This document shows positions 34,554-43,893 of a stretch of 64,000 nt of DNA, piece after piece; the first letter of the stretch is position 1, and each line of letters starts with the position of its first letter. This DNA is from Andreesenia angusta (GTDB lineage Bacteria; Bacillota; Clostridia; Tissierellales; Gottschalkiaceae). The stretch lies in NCBI RefSeq assembly GCF_001855385.1, contig NZ_MKIE01000001.1:124001-188000 (forward strand), in the 5' to 3' direction. Below the pieces are notes generated by a model. It had not been told where the DNA came from and made no database searches. It saw only the letters and a list, made by a program, of their open reading frames with translations. The position numbers and the translations under genes are program-made.

Positions 34554-35405
34554 ATGGAAACTGTAATTTTAGCATTAAAGTCAATAGTACTTGGAATAGT
34601 CGAAGGTGCAACGGAGTTTCTTCCGGTCTCCTCCACGGGACACCTTATAATATTCCAAAACCTACTGAACTTCACTTCAAAAACACCAAACTACGTGGAG
34701 ATGTACACCTATGTAATACAGCTGGGGGCAATACTCGCAGTAATTGTGCTCTACAGGGACAAGATATTAGATACGCTTAAGAACTTCTTTCCGAAGAGCG
34801 TAGGCTACGAGAAATCTGGCTTCAGATTCTGGCTTATAGTAGTTATAGCCTGCATCCCTGGAGGAGTTCTGGGCATACTACTTGACGACATAGCGGAAAA
34901 GTATCTTTTCAACCCAGTTTCTGTGTCCGTAACGCTCTTTGTGGGAGCTGTCCTGATGATAATTGCAGAAAACAAGTTGACTGGACGAAAGACCAGAAAG
35001 ACAACCGAGATAAACTTGACTGTAAAACAGGCGCTTGTAGTCGGATGCTTCCAATGCCTTGCCATAATACCTGGCATGTCTAGGTCTGCATCCACTATAA
35101 TAGGCGGATGGGTCGCAGGTCTATCCACTGTAGTCGCAGCAGAGTTCTCGTTTTTTCTGGCCATACCGGTGATGATAGGCATGAGCACTCTTAAGATAGT
35201 AAAGCTTGGAGGATTAGGTCTCCTAACTGGCTCAGAGATTATAAGCCTTTTTATCGGATTTGTGGTCTCTTTTATAGTCGCAGTTGTGGTTATAGACAAG
35301 TTCATATCTTTCCTGAAGAAGAAGCCTATGAGGATATTCGCAGTTTACCGTATGGTGTTTTCTGTGATACTCTTGATAGCTGCATCGGTATTCGGATTGT
35401 TCTAA
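34554..35405 (+). CDS. uppP: Undecaprenyl-diphosphatase UppP/BacA
   Basis: The 283-residue protein has about eight membrane helices. VEGATEFLPVSSTGH (16-30) and PGMSRSASTIIGG hold the catalytic Glu, Ser/His and Arg of the BacA family. It dephosphorylates undecaprenyl pyrophosphate to recycle the lipid carrier for wall synthesis, and often gives some bacitracin resistance. AGAAAGGAG precedes the ATG, and a TATAAT-like -10 lies about 40 bases upstream. It is a single-gene unit with a terminator. Confidence 0.95.
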   Translation: METVILALKSIVLGIVEGATEFLPVSSTGHLIIFQNLLNFTSKTPNYVEMYTYVIQLGAILAVIVLYRDKILDTLKNFFPKSVGYEKSGFRFWLIVVIACIPGGVLGILLDDIAEKYLFNPVSVSVTLFVGAVLMIIAENKLTGRKTRKTTEINLTVKQALVVGCFQCLAIIPGMSRSASTIIGGWVAGLSTVVAAEFSFFLAIPVMIGMSTLKIVKLGGLGLLTGSEIISLFIGFVVSFIVAVVVIDKFISFLKKKPMRIFAVYRMVFSVILLIAASVFGLF

Positions 35406-35441
35406 AGCAAAAAAACCGGAGGTTCCGGTTTTTTTGCTTTT
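35405..35441. terminator. Bidirectional terminator after uppP
   Basis: AAGCAAAAAAACCGG and CCGGTTTTTTTGCTT form a perfect stem around AGGTT, shared with the convergent HD-domain gene. Confidence 0.9.
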
Positions 35442-35909
35442 TTAGTCCAGTTTTTTATTTGTAAATATCTCTACCAAAGAGCATATTTTGTCCACAAAAC
35501 AGACTATCAAGGCCTCTCTGCTTTTGGGGATCTTCCTGATTGTAAGGGGCCACATATGTGTCTCTATTATATCTTTTTCCAGATCCCCCAACTCAAAATG
35601 ATTCTCCGCATTTTTAAGCGACTTGGCAGGGTGGAAGAACCCGTGAAGCCTATGACTCTTGTCTGGAATATGCCAGTCGTATAGGTAGAAGTCGTGAAGC
35701 ATTGCTCCTCTGGCTATGCTCCTTATATCCAACTTTATGCCCAGCCTGTAACATACCCAGCAGCTATAGTAGGCCACGGTATAGCTGTGAGTCAAAGTAT
35801 CTGTGGTCCCATGCTGCATAAACTGCTTCATCTTTTTGACTTCACTGTGGCTCATTATGTCCTCTATATGGCATAGAAATTCTTTCTCTTCTCTGTCTTT
35901 AAGTTTCAT
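35442..35909 (-). CDS. HD-domain protein
   Basis: The 155-residue protein has HGTTDTLTHSYTVAYYSCWVC, then RGAMLHDFYLYDWH and a later ETHMWPL, the His and HD pattern of the HD metal-phosphohydrolase fold. The length and layout resemble YqeK/YedJ-like small HD proteins, which act on nucleotides. The substrate is not clear. It starts with AGGAAGAGAG before the ATG at 35909 and follows the Fe-ADH gene by 12 bases on the same strand. Confidence 0.85.
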   Translation of the reverse strand: MKLKDREEKEFLCHIEDIMSHSEVKKMKQFMQHGTTDTLTHSYTVAYYSCWVCYRLGIKLDIRSIARGAMLHDFYLYDWHIPDKSHRLHGFFHPAKSLKNAENHFELGDLEKDIIETHMWPLTIRKIPKSREALIVCFVDKICSLVEIFTNKKLD

Positions 35910-35921
35910 AAGTCTCTCTTC

Positions 35922-37100
35922 CTATCTAGATGCAATCCTGTATATAGCTTCGCAGTCTTCTCTCGTAAGCTCTACAAAGACTCCTAGGTTTCTGTTCTCA
36001 AGGTCAAGCATATCCAGCAGCAGCGGTATATCTTCCGACTTTGCTCCTATCTCCTCAAAGCTGATAGGCATCCCTATGGACTTCCAGAAGCTCTTAAGCG
36101 ACTCTATTCCCCTCTTGGCTGTGACCTCGGGGTTTTCAAAGTCCATCTCACATCCGAATATCCTATTTGCAAACTGGGCGAATCTCATTACATCGTGAGA
36201 CATAACGTGCTCCATCCAAGCGGGAAATATGACCGAAAGCCCTGCGCCATGAGCGCAGTCGTAAAGGGCTGACAGCTCGTGCTCTAGCCCATGGCTTGCC
36301 CAGTCCTGCTGTCTTCCAACTCCGCAGATGTTGTTGTGGGCCATCGTCCCTGCCCACATTATATTGGCCCTTGCTTCGTAGTCTCTCGGGTTTTCCATGA
36401 CCTTAGGCGCTTCCTCTATTATAGATATCATGGTGCCTTCGCAGAGTCTGTCTGTAACTCCGACTCCTCTTGTGTTTGTAAAGTACCTCTCCATGACATG
36501 CGCCATCATGTCCACAATTCCTGAGGCAGTCTGGTATGGCGGAAGCGTAAAAGTAAGCTCCGGATTCATAATCGAGAACTTGGGCCTCAAAGCGTCAGAC
36601 ATAGTAGACCGCTTTACCATTCCTTCTCCTGTCTCCAAGCTTATTACACTGGCCGACGAGGACTCACTGCCTGCCGCTGCTATAGTCAGAACTGTCCCTA
36701 GCGGAATAGCCTTCTCCACCACGGACTTACCCGAGTAGAAGTCCCAGAAATCCCCTTCATACATGGCGCCCGCTGCTATAGCCTTGGCAGAGTCTATGAC
36801 GCTTCCGCCTCCTAGCGCAAGTATAAAGTCTATCTTTTCCCTTCTGCAAAGTTCAATACCCTCATACACCAGACCGCTCCTTGGATTGGGCTTGACTCCT
36901 CCTAGCTCCACGCACTCTATGCCTTCAGCTTTTATCGACTCTCTCACTCTCTCCAGAAGTCCGGATTCAACTACCGAACCTCCTCCGTAGTGCAATAGCA
37001 CTTTCTTGCCTCCAAAATCGCCTATGCATCTTCCCGTGTCTTGCTCTTTTCCTCTTCCAAATAGAAATCTTGTGGGGCTGTAATATGTGAAGTTCTCCAT
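35922..37100 (-). CDS. Iron-dependent alcohol dehydrogenase (butanol dehydrogenase-like)
   Basis: The 392-residue protein is a group III Fe-ADH. GGGSVIDSAKAIAAG is the NAD(P)-binding signature, and D(194)-H-H type metal ligands fall in MAHVMERYF, GLEHELSALYD and HGAGLSVIFPAWMEH. Such enzymes reduce aldehydes, for example butyraldehyde, in fermentation. It is closest by look to the YqhD/BDH branch. The gene is grouped with the HD and GGDEF genes on the minus strand, though a metabolic link is not evident. Confidence 0.9.
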   Translation of the reverse strand: MENFTYYSPTRFLFGRGKEQDTGRCIGDFGGKKVLLHYGGGSVVESGLLERVRESIKAEGIECVELGGVKPNPRSGLVYEGIELCRREKIDFILALGGGSVIDSAKAIAAGAMYEGDFWDFYSGKSVVEKAIPLGTVLTIAAAGSESSSASVISLETGEGMVKRSTMSDALRPKFSIMNPELTFTLPPYQTASGIVDMMAHVMERYFTNTRGVGVTDRLCEGTMISIIEEAPKVMENPRDYEARANIMWAGTMAHNNICGVGRQQDWASHGLEHELSALYDCAHGAGLSVIFPAWMEHVMSHDVMRFAQFANRIFGCEMDFENPEVTAKRGIESLKSFWKSIGMPISFEEIGAKSEDIPLLLDMLDLENRNLGVFVELTREDCEAIYRIASR

Positions 37101-37125
37101 CCTCTCATCTTCCTCTCTATTTAGT

Positions 37126-37872
37126 CTATATTTTTGCTATAGCCTGATTCTTTCCTTTGCTCTTTGAATCGCACATGGCCTCGTCTGCCCGCTTGATAGC
37201 GTCCTCATAGCTCCTGTCCTCTTCCGAGAAGTAGGAAACTCCTGCCGATATTGTAACTCCACTGAAGTGAGCTCCCAGCTCTTCCTCCAGCTCTGATATA
37301 TGCAAAATAAGCCCTTTGCAAAAAGACATCACGCTTTCCCTTTTCATTCCGCCGCATACTAATATGAACTCGTCTCCGCCCCATCGGTAGAGCTTGTCAG
37401 TTCCCCGCACATTCGACTTTATCTTTTCCGCGACGCTTTTCAAGACTTTGTCCCCGACGTCATGTCCGTATGTGTCGTTTACATTCTTGAAATTGTCTAG
37501 GTCTATGGATATTACGGCTGGACTTCCCTCTCCAGACTTAAACAGCTCAAATGAATTTCCTAAATCCTTTATTCCTGCGCTTTTAGTGTAGGCACTTGTC
37601 AGACTGTCTACGCTGACCTGCGAATCCAAGACGCTCTTCTTGTGCAAATGTACCCTGTTTTCCACTAGCACCAGCGCCATATATCCAAGCCCTATAAGGC
37701 CTATAAGTATGCCCAGAAGCAGCGGAACGAATTCCGAAGCCAAAGGCCCGTTCAAGCTGTCTGCTCCTTCTGCCTTGATCATATGGTAGACTGACCCCAT
37801 GTAAAAGGAAATTACAACTACAAAAAACTCCATCACTGCTATTAGTCCAATTCTACGGTATTTGCTCTTCAC
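37126..37872 (-). CDS. Membrane diguanylate cyclase, short sensor
   Basis: The product is about 248 residues. Two helices (about 5-25 and 45-65) are followed by a GGDEF domain with VDSLTSAYTKSAG, DLDNFKNVNDTYGH and RWGGDEF, so it should be an active cyclase. The GTG at 37872 is preferred because AGAGG lies 8 bases before it; GTG at 37881 overlaps that site. No Cys tail is present, unlike the two GGDEF proteins near 10 kb. The gene precedes the Fe-ADH gene by about 25 bases. Confidence 0.88.
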   Translation of the reverse strand: MKSKYRRIGLIAVMEFFVVVISFYMGSVYHMIKAEGADSLNGPLASEFVPLLLGILIGLIGLGYMALVLVENRVHLHKKSVLDSQVSVDSLTSAYTKSAGIKDLGNSFELFKSGEGSPAVISIDLDNFKNVNDTYGHDVGDKVLKSVAEKIKSNVRGTDKLYRWGGDEFILVCGGMKRESVMSFCKGLILHISELEEELGAHFSGVTISAGVSYFSEEDRSYEDAIKRADEAMCDSKSKGKNQAIAKI

Positions 37873-37907
37873 ACCCAACACCTCTAAAATAGTTTTTAGT
37901 CTGGAGG

Positions 37908-39326
37908 CTATTTAACTTTGTAAATCTTGCCCCTGATGCCCCTCTTTTTAAGCTCTCTTGAGACTTCCTTCTCTTTTCCGTTGTATATATTTATATTCGT
38001 AACCTTGTCCAGTATGTCCACTTTTCCTATGTCCTCTGTGCTGACACCCGGAATCTTGCGTATGGCATAGAGTATGTCTTTTGTCTTCAAGCTGCTGTTG
38101 CTGAATCCTGCAGCTATCTGCACTTTAGCGCCTCTTCCCTTTCGCTTGTCGTCTTTGAACTTCTCCGCACCTCTTCTGTGCTTGCCCGCACTTCTAGGCC
38201 TCCTGTCCACATATCCTCCCTTGCAGGGAATCTCGTAGCCCAGGAACTTCTCAAGCTCTTTAAACCTCTCCATCTCGCTAGGCATCACCATGGTTATGGC
38301 AACTCCGTCTTCATCCACACGGCCTGTCCTTCCTATCCTGTGGACGTAGTTCTCATTGTCGAAAGGCACGCTGTAGTTTATTACATGTGTTATTCCAGGT
38401 ATATGGAGCCCTCTAGCTGCCACATCTGTAGCTATCAGAATCCTGTACTTGCCTCTCTTGAACTCCTTCAATTTCTCCGTTCTGAGACCCTGGTCCATTC
38501 CTCCATGCACTGCACAAGTCCCTCTGTCCCATTTAGCGAATATTTCGAACAGTGTATTCACCTGCTCCTGGGTGTTGCAGAAGATTATGCACTTTCTAGG
38601 CTGTTCGTGCCTTATGACTTTCTTTATAAAGTCCACTTTTTTAAGACCCTCTACTGCATAGTAAAGCTGCTCTATCTTGTCTATAGTCTGGACTTCCGAC
38701 TTCACTGCTATATTCTCTGGATCTCTCATGTAGAGCCTGCTTAGCGACTCAACTTCTTCTGGAATAGTGGCCGAGAAGAGGAGAGTTGTCCTTTCAGGCG
38801 ATAACTTTGAAACTATATAGTCTATCTGCTCTTTGAAGCCCATTATGAGCATCTCGTCCGCCTCGTCTATCACGAGGTACTTCACATGATCAAGCTTTAC
38901 ATTCCTGTTTTTCAGATGGTCAAGCATCCTTCCAGGTGTAGCCACTATGACATGCGGGTTTGTCTTAAGCTCTCTTCTCTGCTTCTCTATAGGCTGCTTT
39001 CCGTAGAGTGCACAGCAGCTCACGCCTTTGTACCTTCCTATATCCTCAAAATCCTCTTTGACCTGGTCTACAAGCTCTCTAGTCGGAGCGAGCACCAGCA
39101 CTTGTGGCGCCTCGACTTCCAGGTCCACTTTCTCGCAAAGCGGTATGGCGAAAGATGCTGTCTTTCCGCTTCCCGTCTGCGACTTTACCACAAGGTCTCT
39201 GCCCTCTAGTATTCTAGGTATAGTCTCTTCCTGGACTTCTAATGGGCTCTGAAATCCCAGCTCGCTTAGAGCCCTCTTTATCTGATTGTCTAGCTGATAA
39301 TCTTTAAATCGCTTTTTTTCTTTCAT
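37908..39326 (-). CDS. dbpA: DEAD-box RNA helicase DbpA/YxiN-like
   Basis: The 472-residue protein has the DEAD core with Q motif SPLEVQEETIP, AKSQTGSGKT-type motif I (KSQTGSGKT), PTRELV, DEAD, SAT and HRIGRTGR. After a basic, Arg/Gly-rich linker (RRPRSAGKHRRGAEK) come about 75 residues with AAGFSNSSLKTKDILYAI and VDILDKVTNINIY, the DbpA RNA-binding domain. That domain in YxiN/DbpA binds hairpin 92 of 23S rRNA, so a role in large-subunit assembly is likely. A -10-like TATAAT lies upstream near 39370. Distinct from the core-only helicase at 2635. Confidence 0.92.
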   Translation of the reverse strand: MKEKKRFKDYQLDNQIKRALSELGFQSPLEVQEETIPRILEGRDLVVKSQTGSGKTASFAIPLCEKVDLEVEAPQVLVLAPTRELVDQVKEDFEDIGRYKGVSCCALYGKQPIEKQRRELKTNPHVIVATPGRMLDHLKNRNVKLDHVKYLVIDEADEMLIMGFKEQIDYIVSKLSPERTTLLFSATIPEEVESLSRLYMRDPENIAVKSEVQTIDKIEQLYYAVEGLKKVDFIKKVIRHEQPRKCIIFCNTQEQVNTLFEIFAKWDRGTCAVHGGMDQGLRTEKLKEFKRGKYRILIATDVAARGLHIPGITHVINYSVPFDNENYVHRIGRTGRVDEDGVAITMVMPSEMERFKELEKFLGYEIPCKGGYVDRRPRSAGKHRRGAEKFKDDKRKGRGAKVQIAAGFSNSSLKTKDILYAIRKIPGVSTEDIGKVDILDKVTNINIYNGKEKEVSRELKKRGIRGKIYKVK

Positions 39327-39448
39327 AAAAAACCTCTCTTTTCAAATACATTTATCGTGAACATACATTATATCACAGTTTTAATCTGAAGATATCATGC
39401 AGTCCCCGCCAAATCCTTTCTGTCTATATACCCCAAGTTAGTCTAAAT

Positions 39449-39490
39449 AAAATCGGGTCTGCGTCAAAAAGCTAAACACAGACCCGATTT
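39449..39490 (-). terminator. Terminator after the HtrA-like gene
   Basis: AAATCGGGTCTGTGT and ACGCAGACCCGATTT pair with one mismatch on the minus strand. A short T-rich tract follows. Confidence 0.8.
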
Positions 39491-39506
39491 CTTGAATATT
39501 TTTAAA

Positions 39507-40601
39507 CTACCTCATGGATTCCACAAGCTCCGATACGACGCTCACTTGCTGTCCGTCTCTAGAAACCACTATCTTCAGCTTGTCTCCAGCAGACTGAACA
39601 TCTATTATCTCCTTTATATCAGAGGCTTTCTCTATCTCTTTTCCATCCACGCTTATTATCCTGTCTCCAGGCTGGAGTCCATTCTGCCTGCTCACTTCGC
39701 CTACATACACCCCAAGCTCCTGGACCCTGTAGGATGCAGCTGTGTTCTCGTCCAGTATTTCTAGAAGGCTTACTCCAAGCTCTGGCCTTCCCGGCACGTA
39801 TCCATTCGAGATTATCTGCTCTACAACTTCTTTCGCAGTCTTGGCTGGAATTGCAAAGCCCAGTCCCTCTATATCCGACCCGCTCGACTTGGCGTTCACT
39901 ATCCCGACAAGCTCTCCCTTGGAGTTGAAAAGGCCTCCTCCTGAGTTTCCTGGGTTTACGGCAGCTGAAGTCTGAAGCAGAGTCATGCTCTCGCCGTCTA
40001 TGACTATATCCCTGTCAAGCGCCGATATTATCCCTTCAGTCACAGTTCCTCCAAGCTCTCCTAGCGGATTCCCTATGGCCACCACCTGCTCTCCCACAGC
40101 CAGCGACTCCGAGTCCCCGAATGACGCCGACTTAAGTCCATCTGACTCCACCTTGAGCACCGCTATATCTGTTCTGCTGTCTTTGCCCACAAGCTTGGCC
40201 TCGAGTTCGCTTCCATCTTTTAGCCTCACAGTTATCTTGCTTGCACCGTCTATGACATGGTTGTTTGTAACTATATGTCCGTCTCCAGAGATTATCACAC
40301 CACTTCCCGCTCCCGAGGAAACATACTGCCCCATCATCCTGTCGAACTGCTTTGTCTCTGTGCTTATCTCCACGACGCTGTCTGAGTTTTTCTCGTATAT
40401 TTCAGATATTGAGATGCTCTGGCTTCCGCTCTTTGCAGAGGTGTTTTCCACATTTGCCGAGTTCCCCGCATTCTCGGAAGAAGCTTGCCTAGATGACTCT
40501 TCATCTATCATATTGGCAATATAGGCTCCTCCAAACCCGAACGCACCTGACATAAATACAGTACCTGCACATATAAGAGCTATTCCGCTTTTTTTGATCA
40601 T
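39507..40601 (-). CDS. HtrA/DegP-like serine protease with PDZ domain
   Basis: The 364-residue protein has an N-terminal membrane helix (about 7-30), then a trypsin-like domain with the triad His115 (TNNHVIDG), Asp145 (SRTDIAVL) and Ser220 (NPGNSGGGLF), and one PDZ domain from about 275 to 360 with GVYVGEVSRQNGLQPGDRI. It should sit on the outer face of the membrane and degrade or refold damaged exported proteins. It is a single gene between terminators. Stress control is probable but no box was found. Confidence 0.93.
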   Translation of the reverse strand: MIKKSGIALICAGTVFMSGAFGFGGAYIANMIDEESSRQASSENAGNSANVENTSAKSGSQSISISEIYEKNSDSVVEISTETKQFDRMMGQYVSSGAGSGVIISGDGHIVTNNHVIDGASKITVRLKDGSELEAKLVGKDSRTDIAVLKVESDGLKSASFGDSESLAVGEQVVAIGNPLGELGGTVTEGIISALDRDIVIDGESMTLLQTSAAVNPGNSGGGLFNSKGELVGIVNAKSSGSDIEGLGFAIPAKTAKEVVEQIISNGYVPGRPELGVSLLEILDENTAASYRVQELGVYVGEVSRQNGLQPGDRIISVDGKEIEKASDIKEIIDVQSAGDKLKIVVSRDGQQVSVVSELVESMR

Positions 40602-40769
40602 ATATATTCTCCTCTCTTTATTTTTTTCATATATACAGGATAAATCATTTATGTGAATTCTATTTGAACAAATCTGAATTTTTGAACAAAATACTGGTCT
40701 TTTTTTGAAAAAATTTGCTTGTGAAAATCTGTTATAATTATGGTATATCTTTATGAAAGGAGTGGTTCT

Positions 40770-42365
40770 TTGGAACTCAATTTTTTGATAAGCGCCGTAG
40801 TAGTTCTACTGTGCGTATTTGCAAATAAACTTTCGAACAAGGTGGGTGTCCCAGTGCTTTTGGCGTTTATTCTGCTTGGAATGCTCTTTGGATCTGATGG
40901 AATTGTCAAAATTCCCTTCGACAATTTCAAGCTGGCAGAAGTCCTGTGTACTATAGGCCTGATATTTATCATGTTCTACGGTGGATTCGGTACAAAGTGG
41001 TCCGAAGCCAAGCCAGTTGCCTTTAAATCCATACTGCTGGCGTCTGCCGGTGTAATCTCCACGGCCTTTATAACTGGGTTGCTCTGCCATTTTGTGCTGG
41101 GCATAGGCATCTTGGAGAGTCTTCTGATTGGAGCTGTACTAAGCTCTACAGATGCCGCATCTGTCTTCTCTATACTCAGGTCCAAGAAACTCAACTTGAA
41201 GTACCGTACTGCCTCCATGCTGGAGCTTGAAAGCGGTGCAAACGACCCCTTCGCCTATATGATGACCATAATTCTTCTGAGCGTAATGGGGCTTGAGTCC
41301 AGCTTTAACTCCATTCCATACTTGATCTTCGCCCAACCATTTTTCGGAATCCTATTTGGGGCTGTAGTGTCATACCTGTCTTGCTGGATTTTAAAGCATA
41401 AAAAGCTGACACCTGGATTCGACACTGCATTTGTGCTGGCTGTGGCTCTTCTAGCCTATGCGCTTCCAGTTTTCGTAGGCGGGAATGGATTCTTGAGTGT
41501 CTATGTAGTAGGGCTCTTTCTTGGAAACAGTTCTATAGAGAACAAAGCTCCACTTGTAAACTTCTTTGACGGGCTTACGAGCCTGATGCAGATGATGATA
41601 TTTTTCCTGCTGGGACTTCTGTCCTTTCCATCTAAGCTTCCAGAAATACTCCCTATTTCCTTGGCTATAGCCTTCTTTTTGACCTTCATAGCAAGACCCC
41701 TGTCTGTATTTGGGCTGCTGTCTTTTGGAAAATCGCATCATCCCCAAAAGATGCTTGTCTCTCTGTCGGGCCTAAGAGGCGCAGCATCTATAGTTTTCTC
41801 TGTACTGGTGGTTGTAAGCGGTGTGCCCGTTGAAAACGACATATTTCACATAGTCTTTTGCATTGTGCTCTTGTCTATGGGGCTTCAAGGATCGCTTCTT
41901 CCCTATATCTCAAGAAAACTGGATATGATAGACGACAGCGAAAATGTCCTTCGTACTTTCAACGACTATATAGACGAAGACGAGATCATGTTCATAAGTG
42001 TAGAGGTCAAAGAAAATCACGAATGGTCCGGAAAATCCCTCAAGGAGATAAGCCTACCGCCTGATACAGTAGTGGCTACAGTGCTTCGAGGTGAGGAAGT
42101 CATAATACCGAAAGGAGACACTGTGCTTCAAGACGGGGACAGTGTAGTCTTGACTGCCAGAAGCTTTAAGTCTGCAAGCGGCGTTGAGCTTAAGGAGATA
42201 CATGCATATGACAGGGAGCATTGGCCTGGAAAGACGCTCTCTGAAATAAAATTCTACGACGACACCATAGTCGTCCTTGTAAAGCGGGGCGAAAACGTAG
42301 TCATCCCAGATGGCAACACTTTGGTCCAGGAAGACGATATACTCGTAGTCACCCAAAAAATATAA
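40770..42365 (+). CDS. Cation/proton antiporter with two TrkA-C domains (CPA1, NhaP2/YcgO type)
   Basis: The product is about 531 residues. About 12 membrane helices include a core with LLIGAVLSSTDAASVFSIL, where the ND-like carboxylates of the antiporter family lie. Two cytoplasmic TrkA-C domains follow (about 395-530), suggesting gating by a nucleotide or ion. It likely expels K+ or Na+ against H+. The TTG at 40770 is chosen because AAAGGAG ends 7 bases before it and because a TATAAT (40733-40738) would put transcription start after the alternative ATG at 40740. Confidence 0.88.
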   Translation: MELNFLISAVVVLLCVFANKLSNKVGVPVLLAFILLGMLFGSDGIVKIPFDNFKLAEVLCTIGLIFIMFYGGFGTKWSEAKPVAFKSILLASAGVISTAFITGLLCHFVLGIGILESLLIGAVLSSTDAASVFSILRSKKLNLKYRTASMLELESGANDPFAYMMTIILLSVMGLESSFNSIPYLIFAQPFFGILFGAVVSYLSCWILKHKKLTPGFDTAFVLAVALLAYALPVFVGGNGFLSVYVVGLFLGNSSIENKAPLVNFFDGLTSLMQMMIFFLLGLLSFPSKLPEILPISLAIAFFLTFIARPLSVFGLLSFGKSHHPQKMLVSLSGLRGAASIVFSVLVVVSGVPVENDIFHIVFCIVLLSMGLQGSLLPYISRKLDMIDDSENVLRTFNDYIDEDEIMFISVEVKENHEWSGKSLKEISLPPDTVVATVLRGEEVIIPKGDTVLQDGDSVVLTARSFKSASGVELKEIHAYDREHWPGKTLSEIKFYDDTIVVLVKRGENVVIPDGNTLVQEDDILVVTQKI

Positions 42366-42396
42366 GAGCCGCCCTTTCGGGCGGTTCTCTTATTTT
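42362..42396. terminator. Bidirectional terminator after the antiporter gene
   Basis: ATAAGAGCCGCCC and GGGCGGTTCTCTTAT pair around TTTC with one bulge, with T and A tracts on both sides. Confidence 0.88.
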
Positions 42397-42401
42397 CAAA
42401 A

Positions 42402-43184
42402 CTATTCTTCTATTATTCCAACCTGCACCTCTGCAAGTCCGAGCTCTTTCGAGATTACAAATCGCCTGAATCCGTCTTCTATTTCGTATACAACTCTTCT
42501 TCTGTCTTCAGGATCTTTCGTCTTTTTCACCACTATGGCTTCAGACTTAGGGTATTTACCCTTGTTCTCTGATATAAGCCTTTCCAGCTCCGACTTCTTT
42601 TCAGCGTATTTCTCTCTATTCAGAGATGACTCCACGTGAATGTCTTTTACAACCCTTAGCTTTTCAAGGCTTACAGACTTGGTTTCCTTTATATCGTACT
42701 TCTTTTTTTCGGTCTTAAGAGCGCTCTTAGCTGTCTTTGCTTTAGATATCAAAGACTTGTTTTCCTCGACATACCCTCTTACTATCTCCATAGCCGTTTC
42801 AAAGTCAAGATCCGTTTCAAGCTCTCTGTAAGACATAAGCCCTATGTCTCCAAGCTTGTTGTTTCTACAGTCTTTTGAAGCTTTGCAAGGCTTGAAGCTT
42901 GTAATCAGCGTCTCGCTTGAATCTCCTATGACTTTATTCTGATACAGTTTCGCCTTGAACTTGCCTACTTTCTGCGCCATATACCCTGTTGTGACTAAAA
43001 GCTTCTGCTTAGAGGCTACTTCTAAGAAGCTTTCCTTTAAAGAGTATATCTCCTGCTTCTTTTCGGACAGCTCTCTGTAAAGCTCTGGCGTTTTTCTGGC
43101 TGCCTTGGCCTCATCTCTGAGCTTAAGCCCCTCGTTTTCGATATATGTAACCGCTTCGACTATTTTCTCTATATTACTTTGCAC
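42402..43184 (-). CDS. Unknown cytoplasmic helical protein
   Basis: The 260-residue protein is rich in Lys and Glu, with long helical stretches. The middle has FKPCKASKDCRNNK, two Cys that might bind a metal, and the end has DRRRVVYEIEDGFRRFVISKELGLAEVQVG, which looks like a small beta domain. No signal peptide or membrane segment. The start is GTG at 43184 with GGAAG before it. It stands alone between the antiporter and the DUF2798 gene. I recognise no family. Confidence 0.7.
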   Translation of the reverse strand: MQSNIEKIVEAVTYIENEGLKLRDEAKAARKTPELYRELSEKKQEIYSLKESFLEVASKQKLLVTTGYMAQKVGKFKAKLYQNKVIGDSSETLITSFKPCKASKDCRNNKLGDIGLMSYRELETDLDFETAMEIVRGYVEENKSLISKAKTAKSALKTEKKKYDIKETKSVSLEKLRVVKDIHVESSLNREKYAEKKSELERLISENKGKYPKSEAIVVKKTKDPEDRRRVVYEIEDGFRRFVISKELGLAEVQVGIIEE

Positions 43185-43265
43185 TATTTCATTCTTCCTT
43201 TCAATAACAGTTTAGTTTTCCTAGTCTAATTCTAGCATATACCGAAGTGAATATCCACTGCCTAC

Positions 43266-43754
43266 TTAAGCTTCGCTTAGTTCATCGCCGACTGCCATCT
43301 CATTTCTCTGGATAAATCTCAAAACAACTCTGCTGATTGGCCCCGCCAGCACTATGTTTACAAAGAAAGCCGCCCAGAAGTTCCTAGGCCATACAGTGAA
43401 AAACTTGGAACTGATCCCTTTTATACTTTCTCCGCCTAACATGCTACCTGCATAAGTCATTATAATCGACATCATGGTGACTATGAAGACACAGTTGAAT
43501 AATATCTTGGCATTAACACTGTCGGTTTCAGCTACAAACTTTTTCAAGAACTTCTTGTTCGTCGGACCCACAATCAGATTTTCAACTGCAAAAGCAATCA
43601 GAAATGTAATCGGGAACGCTTTTACACTTGTAATAAACGACGCTTTACTCAGTCCACCCATTCCTATCGATATATTTATAAGCCCCATCGAAAAGGCCAT
43701 GATAGTACAGAAACTTATTCCAAATAAAAAACCCTCTTTTGCATTTCTTGGCAT
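43266..43754 (-). CDS. DUF2798 membrane protein
   Basis: The product is about 162 residues with four membrane helices arranged as two similar pairs. Each pair starts with a short helix and ends in a PITF or GPISR motif (NLIVGPTNK, NIVLAGPISRVVLRF), the internal repeat of the DUF2798 family. Function unknown. AGGAGG lies 10 bases before the ATG at 43754. The stop of the small Cys-rich ORF lies just before this start, so translation of the three genes carD, ORF44 and this one is likely coupled. Confidence 0.8.
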   Translation of the reverse strand: MPRNAKEGFLFGISFCTIMAFSMGLINISIGMGGLSKASFITSVKAFPITFLIAFAVENLIVGPTNKKFLKKFVAETDSVNAKILFNCVFIVTMMSIIMTYAGSMLGGESIKGISSKFFTVWPRNFWAAFFVNIVLAGPISRVVLRFIQRNEMAVGDELSEA

Positions 43755-43758
43755 ATAA

Positions 43759-43893
43759 TTAAATCCTCCTGTCACTCTTTAATATAATATCTACATCCAT
43801 AAAACACACTTCTAGTTCACAGCTAGACTTCCTGTAGTATTTGCAGTAGCGGCAGTCGCAGTCTTCTATGGTCTTTTTGTCCAGCCTCCTCAT
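43759..43893 (-). CDS. 44-residue Cys-rich protein coupled to carD
   Basis: A 44-codon frame starts at the ATG at 43893, which overlaps the carD stop as ATGA, and ends at 43759, 4 bases before the next start. The product has five Cys in the order CxC-x2-C-x7-C-x4-C (DCDCRYCKYY then SCELEVC), with a basic N-terminus (MRRLDKK). This could bind zinc or an iron-sulfur cluster. It has no strong ribosome site of its own and probably relies on coupled translation. It is short enough to be missed by length cut-offs. Function unknown. Confidence 0.7.
   Translation of the reverse strand: MRRLDKKTIEDCDCRYCKYYRKSSCELEVCFMDVDIILKSDRRI

Noticed and set aside
38178..38744. 188-codon plus-strand frame inside the dbpA-like helicase gene
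   Set aside because: It is antisense to a gene with all helicase motifs, has no ribosome site, and its product has no recognisable pattern.
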